Below are positions 10,764-21,790 of a stretch of DNA of 64,000 nt, piece after piece. Under the pieces are notes generated by a model, which was not told the DNA's origin, ran no database searches, and saw only the letters and a program-made list of their open reading frames with translations. This DNA comes from Hermatobates lingyangjiaoensis (Eukaryota > Arthropoda > Insecta > Hemiptera > Hermatobatidae). A program made the position numbers and the translations under genes. The stretch's first letter is position 1. Every line of letters starts with the position of its first letter. The stretch lies in NCBI GenBank assembly GCA_026182355.1, contig JAPFBL010000068.1, forward strand, positions 434,001 to 498,000, written 5' to 3'.

Positions 10764-11051
10764 ATAACTTCGCTTCTACGTTGAATTTTCAATCTATTCA
10801 AAGCTTAGATTTTAAGTTTGACGTACTGAAGCCTACTATCAATCTTTCAGCTTGCTATGCCTTATGGTGGCTGAGTTTACTTGTGACAAAATTGTGTTTA
10901 AAAGTCTATAACTTCGCTTCTACGTTGAATTTCCAATCCATTCAGAGCATAGATTTTAAGTTAGACATACACAAATCAATTGTCAAAGTTTCAGCTCGCT
11001 ATCTATGTCTCATGGTGGCTGAGTTAACCTGTGACAAAATTTTGCGGACAA
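10764..11051. repeat. Two direct copies of a 144-bp unit
   Basis: The landmark ATAACTTCGCTTCTACGTTG starts at 10764 and again at 10908, and similarity continues through the full 144 bp to a shared end near GTGACAAAATT. Copies differ by scattered substitutions. The array adjoins the Helitron helicase fragment and may be part of that element or of another repeat; the following ACAAACCGACAGACAGAAAG stretch looks repeat-derived. An open frame across both units is probably incidental. Confidence 0.7.
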
Positions 11052-12301
11052 ACCGACAGACAGAAAGTTTTCTAAGAGTGGATTCGGTTTCTCTAATGTA
11101 TGAAACGTAAAGATAACTTTAAATGAGTCAGTTCTAAGCAATTTACAGACAAAACTTTTTTTTTATTTATATAGACAATGGCTGCTGTTATTATTGTAAT
11201 GAATAATTCTGTGTTGTAAGATAGTGTATCGGATGTGTTATATTTGATTATGTGTTATAATACCAATATTAAATTACTCCTGTACATTCTATGATATATT
11301 ATAATTGTACAACAGTGATATAAGCCAGGGTTGGCGAGTCAGTCAGACATTGCAACCTCAGGATAAGATAGGAATTCGCTTTTCTCCATTTGGTCGGACT
11401 TTTTGTCTTCAATAACTGGCAGTGGAGATTATTTTTGCTTTAGGCCTTTGAATCAGTTAAAATTGACTAACTTTGAATCCACAACAATATAGCACGCATT
11501 AGTTATTTTTTTAATAGAACATAATGAAATAAACTATATAGAACTGTAATATTGTCTGCAGGTATATTCGAATTAAGAACCTGATACGTTATATATTATG
11601 TTAAAATTTAACAATTAACATTCAGATAGATGTATATATCGAGGACTGCCATGAATCAACATGTTTCTCAGTCAATCTATGTGAGTCATAGGTTTGCCAA
11701 TGTTAAACTTTTGATTAGTTTTAGTTTATTTTTTCTATCCAGGCACTAACGCTTTTTATCCAACAGCTAGCCTAAAGTGTAGCCTATTCAGAAATGGGGT
11801 AGTCAATTTATTATAGTTTAAGACAATGTGCTTGCAGATTAGAATTTTTTCCAAAGTTCTTTTAGCCTTTGAAACAGAGAATGTGGCTGTCTTAGAACTA
11901 GTTCAATGTGCAATGAGTTTGGCATATGTTACGTTGTTATTATATTGTTATTAGAAATATGTTCAAGTTCTATTTTGCAGCGTCACTGATCTTAAGAACT
12001 TTGTTGTTTAAAACAACATCGTTGTCTTTCTTAGTTCCTGCCAGGCAGGTTATGTTCCCATAATGACATTGAAAAAGCTCACTGGGATGTAATTGTAGTG
12101 GCTAATTTAAAGTAATACATTTGATTAAATTTTGTTGTCTATGAATTTGATAGTAATAATAGTTTAATCTGTTGCACAATCAATGTGAGAGGATCAACTT
12201 ATTTTTGGAATATATTGTTACAGTCACCACATAAAAGAGTATTATTATCAAACCAGGGCGTCTAGAACACGGAAAATCATTGAGATTTATCTAAAAGAAC
12301 T
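11052..12301. other. Non-coding interval
   Basis: AT-rich unique-looking DNA between the 144-bp repeat pair and the long inverted repeat. I see no domain-bearing frame, RNA gene or clear repeat here. Confidence 0.45.
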
Positions 12302-14392
12302 ATCATTCTTTGTAAGATCAACATGTCCCTTTACACTGAAAATTCACTTTTTGAGTAACATGTAAAAACTCATTTAATTGTATAATTTCTTATTTCTCTT
12401 TGGATACCAATTTTGTCCCATATCTTTCATCGTGGACATATTTTAGTCCTATACTTGTTAATACAGAGAAGAAAAAACTCATTACCAATTATTCAAGTTT
12501 TTTTCAGACGAGAAAAATTTCAATGAATGTAACTAATAAGAAAAATAAAAAAAAAACTTTTATATAAAATGATTACAATGTTTAAAACAAATTAATGATT
12601 ACGTTTAAAGAGTTATGGGTTTATAGAAAGAGGCAGGACAAGGATGAGGTACAAGAATATCAAAATATTCTTGGATTAAAATGAATAATTCAGAAGGAAG
12701 AAATAGGACTTTATTACTAATAGATTAGGTTTCCTTGAATAGTTGAAAAAAAATAGAAAATTGGATATGCTCATAATCGCAAAATGATGAATTGAATGAA
12801 TCATATGGATTTATTTTAACTTAGTAAGCCTCTCGACTTTTTATCTCGCTAGAATTAAAATTCATATGTAAAATGTCAAAATGTTTATCTGGGCCAGAGT
12901 GGTAGGAACATGGTGATTTGGAAATATTTCATATTCAGAGTTTATGTACAGTTAATAATAATACCAGTAGGTGTTTATTGCTATTTTTAATTTGACTGAC
13001 TAACATATAATATATTTTGAGTTAATCACATATAGTTCAGTTATAAAAATTGTTAATTTTTCTGAATTTCTTTTTTGTAATATTTCTACTACATTTATGA
13101 ATTATGCTTTTATTAGAATCATGTTCCTTTAAAAGAATCTTTTCTCTTGTATAACTCATTTTTATTTCAATACTTATGTATTAAAAGTAATTTTTATTTT
13201 ATAGCATGAGGAAATTTAATATTTTAAACTTATAACGATGTTTTAATTTGATTATTTACTGTTCAGTGGAAAATTATTTCCATAAGTGTAAACTGCTTAT
13301 ATAAATAGGCAAAAAAATAAATAAGGGAGAGTAACCTCTGATTTTTAGTACTACTCAGAGATAAACATTATTCAAGTGTTAATCAAATTCACAGTATTGT
13401 ATTTTCTTCTTTATCTTTTACATATATTACAGGTAAAATTGGTCTCCTCAGAGAAATAAGGAATTATAAATTATATGAGTTTTTATAAGTTGCTCAAAAT
13501 TTGTATTGGCGGTGTAAACGGACATACTTTATAGACAATTACACAACAGTGTCTCCTTATACACTGTTACAACAAAACAAAAATAATTGAATCCGAATGT
13601 GCTTTTTGGATTCAATTGATTTTTGAATCTATTTTCAAAAGGTCTTTTGTCTACCATTGTTTGTAAAGACCAGCATGTCCATTTACACTGCAAACTCAAT
13701 TTTTGAGTAATTTATCAAAACTCATTTATTGTATAATTTTTATTTCTTTATGGAGACCAATTTTGTACAACAATTTTTATCCTGGAGACCCTGTAGTCCC
13801 ATATGTTATGTATTTTTTGTAGTATGTAAAATTAAGTTATTTACAATGTATATGTATTCGAATACTTCAAATTTCCTAATATAAAATTCTTGAAATGTAT
13901 TCCATTTGCACAGCATCACTGTCGAATCGTGAACCTGACACCCAAATTCTAATTGATGGTTGCTGTCCAAACGTGACACATTCTTATTTCATATGTATTT
14001 CTTTTTTCTTTTATGTACTTTCTCTTTTTCATTCAACAAATAAATAAATACATGTGAATTACAAAGTAATCAATTAAACTTATCATTCCTATTTTCTTGT
14101 AATATTTTGTTTTAAACATTGTAATCATTTTATATAAAAGTTTTTTTTATTTTTCTTATTAGTTACATTCACTGAAATTTTTCCCGTCTGAAAAAAACTT
14201 GAATAATTGGTAATGAGTTTTTTCTTCTCTGTATTAACAAGTATAGGACTACAATATGTCCACGATGAAAGATATGGGACAAAATTGGTATCCAAAGAGA
14301 AATAAGAAATTATACAATTAAATGAATTCTTACAAGTTATTCAAAAATTGAATTTGCAGTGTAAAGGGACATGTTGATCTTACAAAGAATGG
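12302..14392. mobile_element. Long inverted-repeat (fold-back) element with about 285-bp arms
   Basis: The left arm (12302-12589) is repeated in reverse complement at 14109-14392 with few differences, for example AGATCAACATGTCCCTTTAC on the left and its reverse complement on the right. A roughly 100-bp sub-block of the arm recurs twice inside, reversed at about 13435-13530 and forward at about 13665-13770, so the order is plus, minus, plus, minus. This looks like two related fold-back elements in tandem, or one nested in the other. No transposase frame is present. Class cannot be named; a non-autonomous DNA transposon with long terminal inverted repeats is most likely. Confidence 0.7.
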
Positions 14393-14795
14393 TAGTCAAA
14401 AAGTCTCCTTATACAATGTTACAACGAAACCAAAAATCTTTATTTAAAAAAATCTATTGAATCAAAATGGTTCAAAAAGAAAATACAATACCATGAATGT
14501 CATAGGTACTTTGAATTATGTTTATTTTGTGTTGTACTAAAATCAGAGCTTACTCTGATTTTTTTACTTTTTTTTAGTTTTTATATTAGAAATTAATACT
14601 ACTGAAATAAATTTACATTAAACAGTAAGTAATCAAATTAAACAATCCATGTACAATTAAAATATTAAATTTTCACTGACTAAAATAAAAATTACTTTCA
14701 ATACATATTATTGAAATAAAATCAGTTTTATTAGAGAAAATATTCTTCTAAAGAAACATGATTCTACTAAAAGCGTACTATATGAATGTAGTAAA
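13085..14795. repeat. Second inverted pair overlapping the fold-back element (13085-13290 / 14600-14795)
   Basis: Sequence around 13085-13290 reappears diverged and reverse-complemented at 14600-14795; shared pieces include the segment with AAAAGTAATTTTTATTTTA and the one reading GATTACTTACTGTT. Since one arm lies inside the 12302-14392 element and the other outside, the region was probably built by successive insertions or by duplication of a larger palindrome. Confidence 0.5.
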
Positions 14796-17135
14796 AATAC
14801 TGCAAAAAAAACTTAAAATTTAAAAATTTTATAACTCAATATGTGATGTTATTCAACTGAAAATATGTTAGTCAACCAAATTTAAAAAAATCAACATTCA
14901 GGAGGAAAATGGAGTTTAAAATAAGTCATGATTCAAATAAAAGTTTTAAAAGAGAAACAAAACTACTGAGCTAAACTTTTTATTCGTTATATATAGAAAA
15001 TGTCTGTCCATTTTCTTAGGGACAGCCAGGAGCAAATGTCTTCCAGGAGTAAACTGTTTATAATATAATAATCTTTCTTTATTACTATGAGAATATTTTA
15101 CTTCTCTTTGTTAATTAAATGTAAACCCACATTTTTTCCTTCTCAGAACCAATGGTTAATTGAGTTTTTTTTTGTTTCAGTTCAAAACTCTACTATTTAA
15201 GCAAGAATCTATTGACTGTAAGAATCTCTTAACCAGACACTGTTTTGAGTCAATTCATTTTTAAAACTAAGAATTTAATTTTTCTAGTCTTAATTGTACA
15301 TTTTCCATTGAATCTCTAGTAGAATAGCAAAAGTTCCTTATTACGTTCCTTTTTTGTATTTTTTTTAATTACATTTATTGGTAAGTATAGTTACTGTATT
15401 AGTAAGACTTAAGATTTTTTTTAAAAGTTGTATATACCTAAGTAATGACACCAAGTGAATCCACAACTCTTAAGTTGTTTTCTTCTACTTTTTCCACCGC
15501 TTTAAGTGGTAGCATTGATGTGTATTATTTTTTTTTATTTTCTATGTCTAAAAAATGTAGATGAGAAGGTTTAATTTTGAAATAGTAATTGTGAAAGTAT
15601 ATTAAGTAACGAAATAATTAAGTAAAATAAACTTTTTGTTTTGTTTAAAAGTATTAATGTTGTACTCAATTGATTTTGACGTATTGTATTTTCAGAAAAA
15701 TAAACTTTTTATATTTTTAATTGCTTTGATTTTTCTTTTTAATTAATTATTATTGAAATAGTAATAGAGAAAATCGACTGAAGTTATCCAAAAAGATAAT
15801 AATTAAGTTTCAGAGAAAATATTTGATATTTGTATATTTTTCATCACCAAGAAAAGAAGAACCAAGCTCAAGTGGATATGAAGGAATTCTGAAATAAAGT
15901 CAAGAAGTTTAAAGACAAGTAACTAGAAGAAACTAGAGGTTTTGAATATATGTAACTTACTCAGGGTCTCAAATTTTCGCATCCGTCACTCCTTCCTTGT
16001 TATACCCAACTTTGCTTTCCTGATGACAGCTTGTTCAAAAATTAGTGTTAATCTGTTATAAATTTAAATTTATAAAAGCTTAATTTTATAAAAGCTTATA
16101 AATTTAAAAAAAAATAGCCAAATTTTATTTACTTCATAATATTTACAACTATTTGTAACATTAAAGTATTTGTTTTTTGGCTTATCAAGCCTAGTCTTGC
16201 CATTAGTAAGCCATTTTTATATTTGAAATCAAGAGAATGATTGATTGAATCAGCTGGTCAAACAATTCATTACTTTTAGAGAAATAGCCTTAAACATAAA
16301 AAAATCTCATATAAATAAAAAAATATAGTTTGCAAATAACTCTGTTGAGGCTGGGAAATGTCTTCAAGTTCTCTCCGTACCGGCTGCCTGGAGACTAAAG
16401 TAGTCCCAGACGTTGGATGGGTGGATTCTCCCACTATTATGTGTAGGACACTCGTGCAAAATGCGGAGCATTGTCAAACCAGATTTAGATCGTGGACATA
16501 AAGAGGGAGAACTTTTTTCGAGTAGGTTACTGTGCATCAGTACTATACACAATCTGTCAGCACGACAAAGTTACGTCTACTCATATCCTCAGACCCTTTT
16601 TAGGTCTAGGTTAGGTCTACTCATATCCCACAATTAGGGGAATACTCTGTGGAGTTGAGGTAGTTTTTTCTGACTCGTATTTCACATAGCTCGTTTTTCT
16701 ATACATTGGTCCCATGACAAGAGGCCTCCTTATAAGATTTATATTACCAGTCTCCTTGGTTAAGTTATTGTGCCCTGTGCCTACAATTCAAGTATTTTAA
16801 AATCCATAGCAATATTTTATGTATATAAAACAAAACTATATTGTCTTACAACTATATGTTTTATACTGTTCAGACCACTATGTTATGTAAATATATAGTT
16901 TTCTATATACAGTAGATTCACTGGAAGACACACAAAATGAGAGATATTACAGAAACTCAGTGCTATATTCTGACGGTTCAGTCGTTGCCTGTCGTCTTTG
17001 TAATAACTCACTTACCTATCTCTATGTGATGACGACGTGGTAAAATATATTAGTGAGTTTTGTAATTTCTTAAATTTGTGGTTTTTTGTGCGAATCTAAT
17101 TTATTTAGTTCGTGGAATCGTTTCATTTAATTAAT

Positions 17136-17174
<39 letters not shown>
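14796..17174. other. Non-coding interval with one GC-richer block
   Basis: Mostly AT-rich DNA with no supported gene. At 16340-16640 the base composition rises and short frames open on both strands (for example 16413-16637), but none shows a recognisable domain; a decayed repeat is as likely as a gene. A (TA)n run starts near 17131 and leads into the palindrome cluster. Confidence 0.45.
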
Positions 17175-17176
<2 letters not shown>

Positions 17177-17362
17177 CTAATGAACGTATAAGCCACAAGG
17201 AAAAGTAAAAAAACACAGAAAATATGCTCTATATTTTAGAGCATATATATATATTATTAGAGCATATAATATATATATTAGAGCATTAGAGCTCTATATA
17301 TTAAATAGAGCATATTTTCTGTGTTTTTTTACTTTTCCTTGTGGCTTATACGTTCATTAGTT
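17175..17362. repeat. Perfect 58-bp inverted repeat with 72-bp loop
   Basis: Left arm 17175-17232 and right arm 17305-17362 are exact reverse complements over 58 nt. The arms contain AACTAATGAACGTATAAGCC and are bounded on the outside by (TA)n on the left. Perfect arms mean recent formation or an assembly artefact. Confidence 0.9.
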
Positions 17363-17400
17363 TCATCACGTGTTTATTGTGATTATATAGTATATATATA

Positions 17401-18131
17401 AATTCACAGAATTTATCTTTAATTTAATCTTTAGGATTTTAAGCCTCTTTTGAGGATTTTAGTCATAAACATACAACTTCTGATTATAAACCGATGTTTC
17501 GCCAAAAATTGTTTGGCATTTTCAAAGCTAAAAAACAATTTATTAACGACATAAGTAAAGCAAGATAAATACATCCACAGATACCAACCAACAGAAAACA
17601 AACCAAACAAACTAAAAATTCAATAACAAGAGAACCACCAAAGGATCATAAAATACCTAGTGCTATTATTCATTATTTAAAAACAGACATTTGTTGTTTA
17701 AACCTAATTAGTTATTATTAATTATTCAGAACTTCAGAATTGTGTTTGGCGTCCCTGTCTCTCTTCTCTCCTGATGAATGTTAAACTGGAAAGTAGAGGC
17801 TCTAAGTGTATGTTATCAATTTACTGTTAATTATTAATTATTCAGAATAATATGTAATTAGGTTTAAACAACCAATGTCTGTTTTTAAGTAATGAATAAT
17901 AATACTAGGTATTTTTGATCCTTTTATGGTTCTCATGTTACTGACTTTTATTTGTTTGGTTTGTTTTCCGTTGGTTAGTATCCGTGGATGTATTTATCTT
18001 GCTTTACTTATGTCGTTAATAAATTGTTTTTTAGCCTTAAATATGGCAAACTTTCTTTTGGCGAAACGTCGGCTTATAATCAGGAGTTGTATGTTTATGA
18101 CCAAAATCCTCAAGAACCCCTTCTGTGAATT
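17401..18131. repeat. Fold-back element with about 300-bp arms
   Basis: The left arm (17401 to about 17725) and right arm (about 17826-18131) are reverse complements with modest divergence. Each arm carries the block GCCAAA, short loop, TTTGGC, GAAAC (17491-17528 minus, 18035-18073 plus, partly decayed). The central loop contains a copy of the unit that occurs alone at 19325-19415. Related elements are the fold-back at 46996-47607 and a single arm at 21681-21790. Confidence 0.8.
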
Positions 18132-18235
18132 TGAAAATCAGTGGTCGATTTTCAAATCACCACTTTATAATATACAATACATATATATGTATATTGTAAA
18201 CAGGAAAACGGTCCAAAAGGACAACAAACATTTTA

Positions 18236-18430
18236 CGGTGAATCACAAACACAGAACTCAGGAATAAACACACATACTGTCTCTAATTTTCGGTTGAACC
18301 ACTTGGAGACCCAACCGTCACTTCACAAGTGCGCTTGGTGTCCCCATCTCCACTCTCCTGACGACGGTTCAACCGAAAATTAGAGACAGTAAGTGTGTTT
18401 GTTCCTTAGTTCTGTGTTTGTGATTCATCA
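18236..18430. repeat. Fold-back of about 65-bp arms with a hammerhead-like core
   Basis: Left arm about 18236-18299 and right arm about 18365-18430 are reverse complements (for example TCTCTAATTTTCGGTTGAAC on the left). The right side holds CTGACGA at 18358-18364 and GAAA at 18375-18378, ten bases apart. Just downstream come (TA)n bases near 18465-18476. Confidence 0.75.
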
Positions 18431-18507
18431 TGGAACATATATGTATGTTCCATATTGGAACATATATATATATATAAAGATTTTACATAAACACGTGAAA
18501 TAACAAT

Positions 18508-18691
18508 CAATGATCAAACCACAATAATAAATGGGAAAACAAGACTAAGATCTTTCAACCGTAATAAGCGGTCTTCGTCAGAGTCAAACACCCAACTGTT
18601 GGGTTGGGTTTTTGACTCTGACGAAGACCGCTTGTTACGGTTGAAAGATCTTAGTCTTGTTTTCCCATTTATTATTGTGGTTTGATCATTG
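18508..18691. repeat. Fold-back of about 90-bp arms with almost no spacer
   Basis: Left arm 18508-18596 and right arm about 18601-18691 are reverse complements. The right arm contains CTGACGA (18618-18624), an ACCG/CGGT stem (18627-18630 with 18638-18641) and GAAA (18643-18646). A diverged single copy of the left arm lies at about 63330-63440. Confidence 0.8.
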
Positions 18692-18747
18692 ATATATATG
18701 TACACGTATATATAAAAATTGATAAAAGTATCGACCGTGGAATAGAA

Positions 18748-19196
18748 ACAAAACTAAAGTTTATCGGGATTCTGTCAGTTCTTCAGGTTCAAATTAAACT
18801 CTCATTGCCAACGTTTCGGTCTTTATTTAAAACCTTTTTCATAGGCAGAAGTATACATTTTAAAACAGAAAAACTAAACATTGCATTACAAATTATTTTA
18901 CAAAGAAAAATAGTATGTGGATTTTAACAACTGTAGTCTGAATGAACACGTGACACTGAATTTATTCAGTGTCACTTGAAGAGTTCAGTGTCACGTGTTC
19001 ATTCAGACTACAGTTGTTAAAATCCACACACTATTTTTCTTTGTAAAATAATTTGTAATGTAATACTTAGTTTTTCTGTTTCAAAATTTATATTTCTGTC
19101 TATGAAAAAGGTTTTAAATAAAGACCGAAACGTTGGCAATGAGAGTTTAATTTGAACCTGAAGAACTGACCGAGTCCCGATAAACTTTAGTTTTGT
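18748..19196. repeat. Fold-back with 213-bp arms and short spacer
   Basis: Arms 18748-18960 and 18984-19196 are near-identical reverse complements. Each contains the block CCGAAACGTTGGC (around 19124 on plus, 18817 on minus) and a distal segment with CTGAAGAACTGACC. Both ends lead into TA-rich sequence. A relative with the same landmarks is at 63656-63770 and part of it at 25900-25950. Open frames in the arms mirror each other and are not genes. Confidence 0.85.
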
Positions 19197-19221
19197 ATAT
19201 TTATTTATATATATACTTATC

Positions 19222-19424
19222 ATGTTAGCCTTAGGTTAACTAACAGTTTCTAATTTTTGACACAATCGTCAGCAGGAGAGAAAAGATAGGGACGCCAAGT
19301 GCTCTTCCGAAGCTATGTTGTAGTGTGTTTGGCGTCCCTATCTCTCTTCTCTCCTGATGAATGTTAAACCGAAAAATAGAGGCTCTAAGTGTATGTTATC
19401 AATTTACTGTTAACCTAAGGTTTA
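19222..19424. repeat. Fold-back carrying an exact CTGATGA...GAAA core
   Basis: The left portion (about 19222-19310) is the reverse complement of 19327-19424. The right arm has CTGATGA at 19354-19360, ten bases, then GAAA at 19371-19374. The same unit lies inside the loop of the 17401-18131 fold-back (17771-17792), where the GAAA side has drifted. Confidence 0.75.
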
Positions 19425-20144
19425 CCCTGGAATGTTTGTTGTTCTCTTGGATCGTTTTCTTGATGACAAGATTACACTATATATACATTTGTAAATTTTG
19501 GTAGCAGTCCTTCCTGTAAGCACACATTATTAAAAATGTAACTGTAGTTCGCAGAAACTTGTCTGTCTTCTTGAAAAAAAAAAAAAAAATCGTAATTGCA
19601 TGTAATTTAGATAACATACTTCCTACTGTGAAAGTTTTAACTCTTTCCTAGAACCATCTTCAGAGCGAGAATTATTCTCAAATATTTTCCTTTATATAAA
19701 CAAAATAGAGTCAATTAGAAAGATTATGGTCGTTGGTTCAAAGCTGGGGGTTTAGTGACATAAGAAGTTGTTATTACTATCTGGGCCAGGTCTATTTGGC
19801 CTTGTATAGATCCAAACAACTTCAAAATTGTATTGCTGTAACTGTTATTTTATCAGTATAACTGTATATTGATATGTGATTTCATTTTTTGTGTGAAAAA
19901 TTTTTCTTGTTAATTTGGTTTTGTGAATTTGCTGCATGTGTTTCTTGGGAGCTCCAGACATCAGATACATTGTGAGCCTCCTAATTCATTGAACTTATAA
20001 AATAGCTTGGAATTGAAATAATTTTCATCGTAACATAATAAGAACGAAACAAGCATTCGTAAACAATGGCTATTTTAATGAAAAAATTGATAATATTCTG
20101 AAGGTATATCTATTTACACGAAAACGATCATTCTAATTGACTCT
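19425..20144. other. Non-coding interval
   Basis: Unique-looking AT-rich DNA between the palindrome cluster and a retrotransposon fragment. A poly(A) run is at about 19575-19590. No gene is seen. Confidence 0.45.
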
Positions 20145-20182
20145 ACAGGTGCAAGTATCTGCGAATTATGGTTACATCCGAT

Positions 20183-20240
20183 GGGAGGATGGTTATCCTC
20201 CCGATGAAGGAGAAAGGAAGTCGCTTTTTCCCGAAACGTA
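20183..20240 (+). other. Two adjacent strong stem-loops followed by CGAAACGTAGGG
   Basis: A perfect 8-bp hairpin GGGAGGAT/ATCCTCCC with loop GGTT (20183-20202) is followed by GATGA, then a second stem GGAGAAAG/CTTTTTCC (20209-20216 with 20224-20231, one G-T pair), then CGAAACGTAGGG. The layout resembles a two-stem hammerhead core with a degraded CTGATGA. It lies directly upstream of a retrotransposon coding remnant, so it may instead be coding sequence that happens to fold. Confidence 0.4.
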
Positions 20241-20244
20241 GGGA

Positions 20245-20455
20245 GCCTGAATAGACATTATCAATGATGGTTTGTGTAGATTCTGCAAAGAAGAGGAAGA
20301 AATACCGTTGCACCAGCTTACTGACTCTAAGGCAACTTTGCTGCACAGAGGTAGGTGCTTCAGGACACTCAACAAACCATGGAAAAACTTAAGTGCTGAG
20401 CTTCTTGGAGACATCGAAGCTAACTGCTGGTACTTTAGTATAGAAGAGGAGAAGC
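20245..20455 (+). pseudogene. C-terminal fragment of a non-LTR retrotransposon polyprotein
   Basis: The translated frame has the segment DGLCRFCKEEEEIPLH followed by a region ending LLGDIEAN. The pattern C-x2-C-x-EEEE-x2-H is the typical Cys/His element after the reverse transcriptase and RNase H domains in R1/Jockey-type non-LTR retrotransposons. A stop lies just upstream in this frame, so only the tail is left. The usual final Cys of the motif is replaced (DSKAT segment). Assignment to a named clade is not possible. Confidence 0.55.
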
Positions 20456-21680
20456 ACAATAGTTTTTTTTTTAAGAGGCAGTGCTATAGTCACCCTCAAA
20501 TAATAGTAATAAAAAAAAGTTATATAATTGCTATATATAATATAGTATTCTAAGCATACAAAAAACAAACGAAAACATAATTTTTGAATAATAATAAATA
20601 TACATAATAACAATAAACACAATTTGTGAGTTATATTATTAATATTACAATTATACAATATATAACTTAATTACGTATAACTTAATAATAAACATAAAAA
20701 CCCAATATTTATTATTATTGAAGTACGAGACTAATAAATTTAATTGTTTCATTAGTGATGAGTTCGCAATTAGCGATTGACCATTTTCCACTTTATATGT
20801 GTCATTGCTTTTTTTTTTTTTAATTAATGTATAAACTTTTTTTTAAATAATATATAAACTTTTCAATATATTTTGAATTTATTTTAATCATTTATTATTT
20901 GTTTAAGTACCGACTTTTTAATTAATGGCAGTTTTAAACCTATAAGGTATTCTATACTTTTTTCTTGGGAAAAAAATTAGTAGTACTAACTTTTAGTAAA
21001 ATTGAATAATTATTTTGGATATATTTGTAGCGTTTAGATTTTATTAATTGTTTTACATAAGACTTAATGTCATAACGGAAATATGGAATGGTCTATACTC
21101 AACATTACATCAATAAACTCTATGAGAGTCATAGGACAATCAATTCAATTTAATGACGATACATTTTAAAGTAGTTATTTAAATTTCATGTAAATTTTCA
21201 TTAATATAATGTTATTTCTATTTATAATGCATTTATCACGTTAAAGAACTTGACATTAATAGACAAGTAACGAATAATAATAATTTATCTTGTTATACAA
21301 TAATAAATCTAATTGTAATAATTAGGATTAGAAACACTCATTGGATAATATTATTAATTAAATAATTAAACAGAATCATCACTGATAAGCGATGTAATGT
21401 AGCTGATGTGTTATCAGCGAATTCCAAACAGTTGTTCATTTTCATTTTTTTTATTATCGTTAGAGTTTTTTATAAACATATAAAAAGCAAAACATAAGTT
21501 AAAATAATAAAGAAACTATTTATCTTTTTTTTACTTTTTGGCTTGAAAAAGCCTAAAAAAGTGATTTTTTAAATTGAATTCATTTAAAAATTAGTAAATT
21601 ATTATAAATACCTACATATTTGTTATGATGTAGCCAGATTTAAGCATGGACCAGTAAATTAGTGTTTCTTCTAAATCAAG
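20456..21680. other. Very AT-rich non-coding interval
   Basis: No supported gene or RNA. Homopolymer and A/T-rich runs are frequent, for example near 20462-20475 and 20811-20835. Confidence 0.45.
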
Positions 21681-21790
21681 CCTTGAAAATGCCAAACAAC
21701 TTTTGCCGAAACGTCGGCTGATCATCAGGAGTTGTATGTTTTATGACCAAAATCCTCAATAACCCCTTATGTGAATTTTAAATTATTATA
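21681..21790 (+). repeat. Single arm of the GAAACGTCGGC fold-back family
   Basis: Matches the right arm of the fold-back at 17401-18131 (CCTTGAAAATGCCAAACAAC through CGAAACGTCGGC and on past AACCCCTT). The intact GCCAAA...TTTTGC, GAAACGTC block is at 21690-21717. No inverted partner is nearby. Confidence 0.75.

Noticed and set aside
10697..11110. 137-codon frame with an internal repeat
   Set aside because: Two copies of a 144-bp (48-codon) DNA repeat keep the frame open; no known domain.
16364..16637. Overlapping frames in a GC-richer block as a gene
   Set aside because: No domain, no splice context, both strands open to a similar degree.
18682..19223. Two mirrored frames with similar peptides, which look like conserved small proteins
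   Set aside because: They are the two arms of one inverted repeat read on opposite strands.
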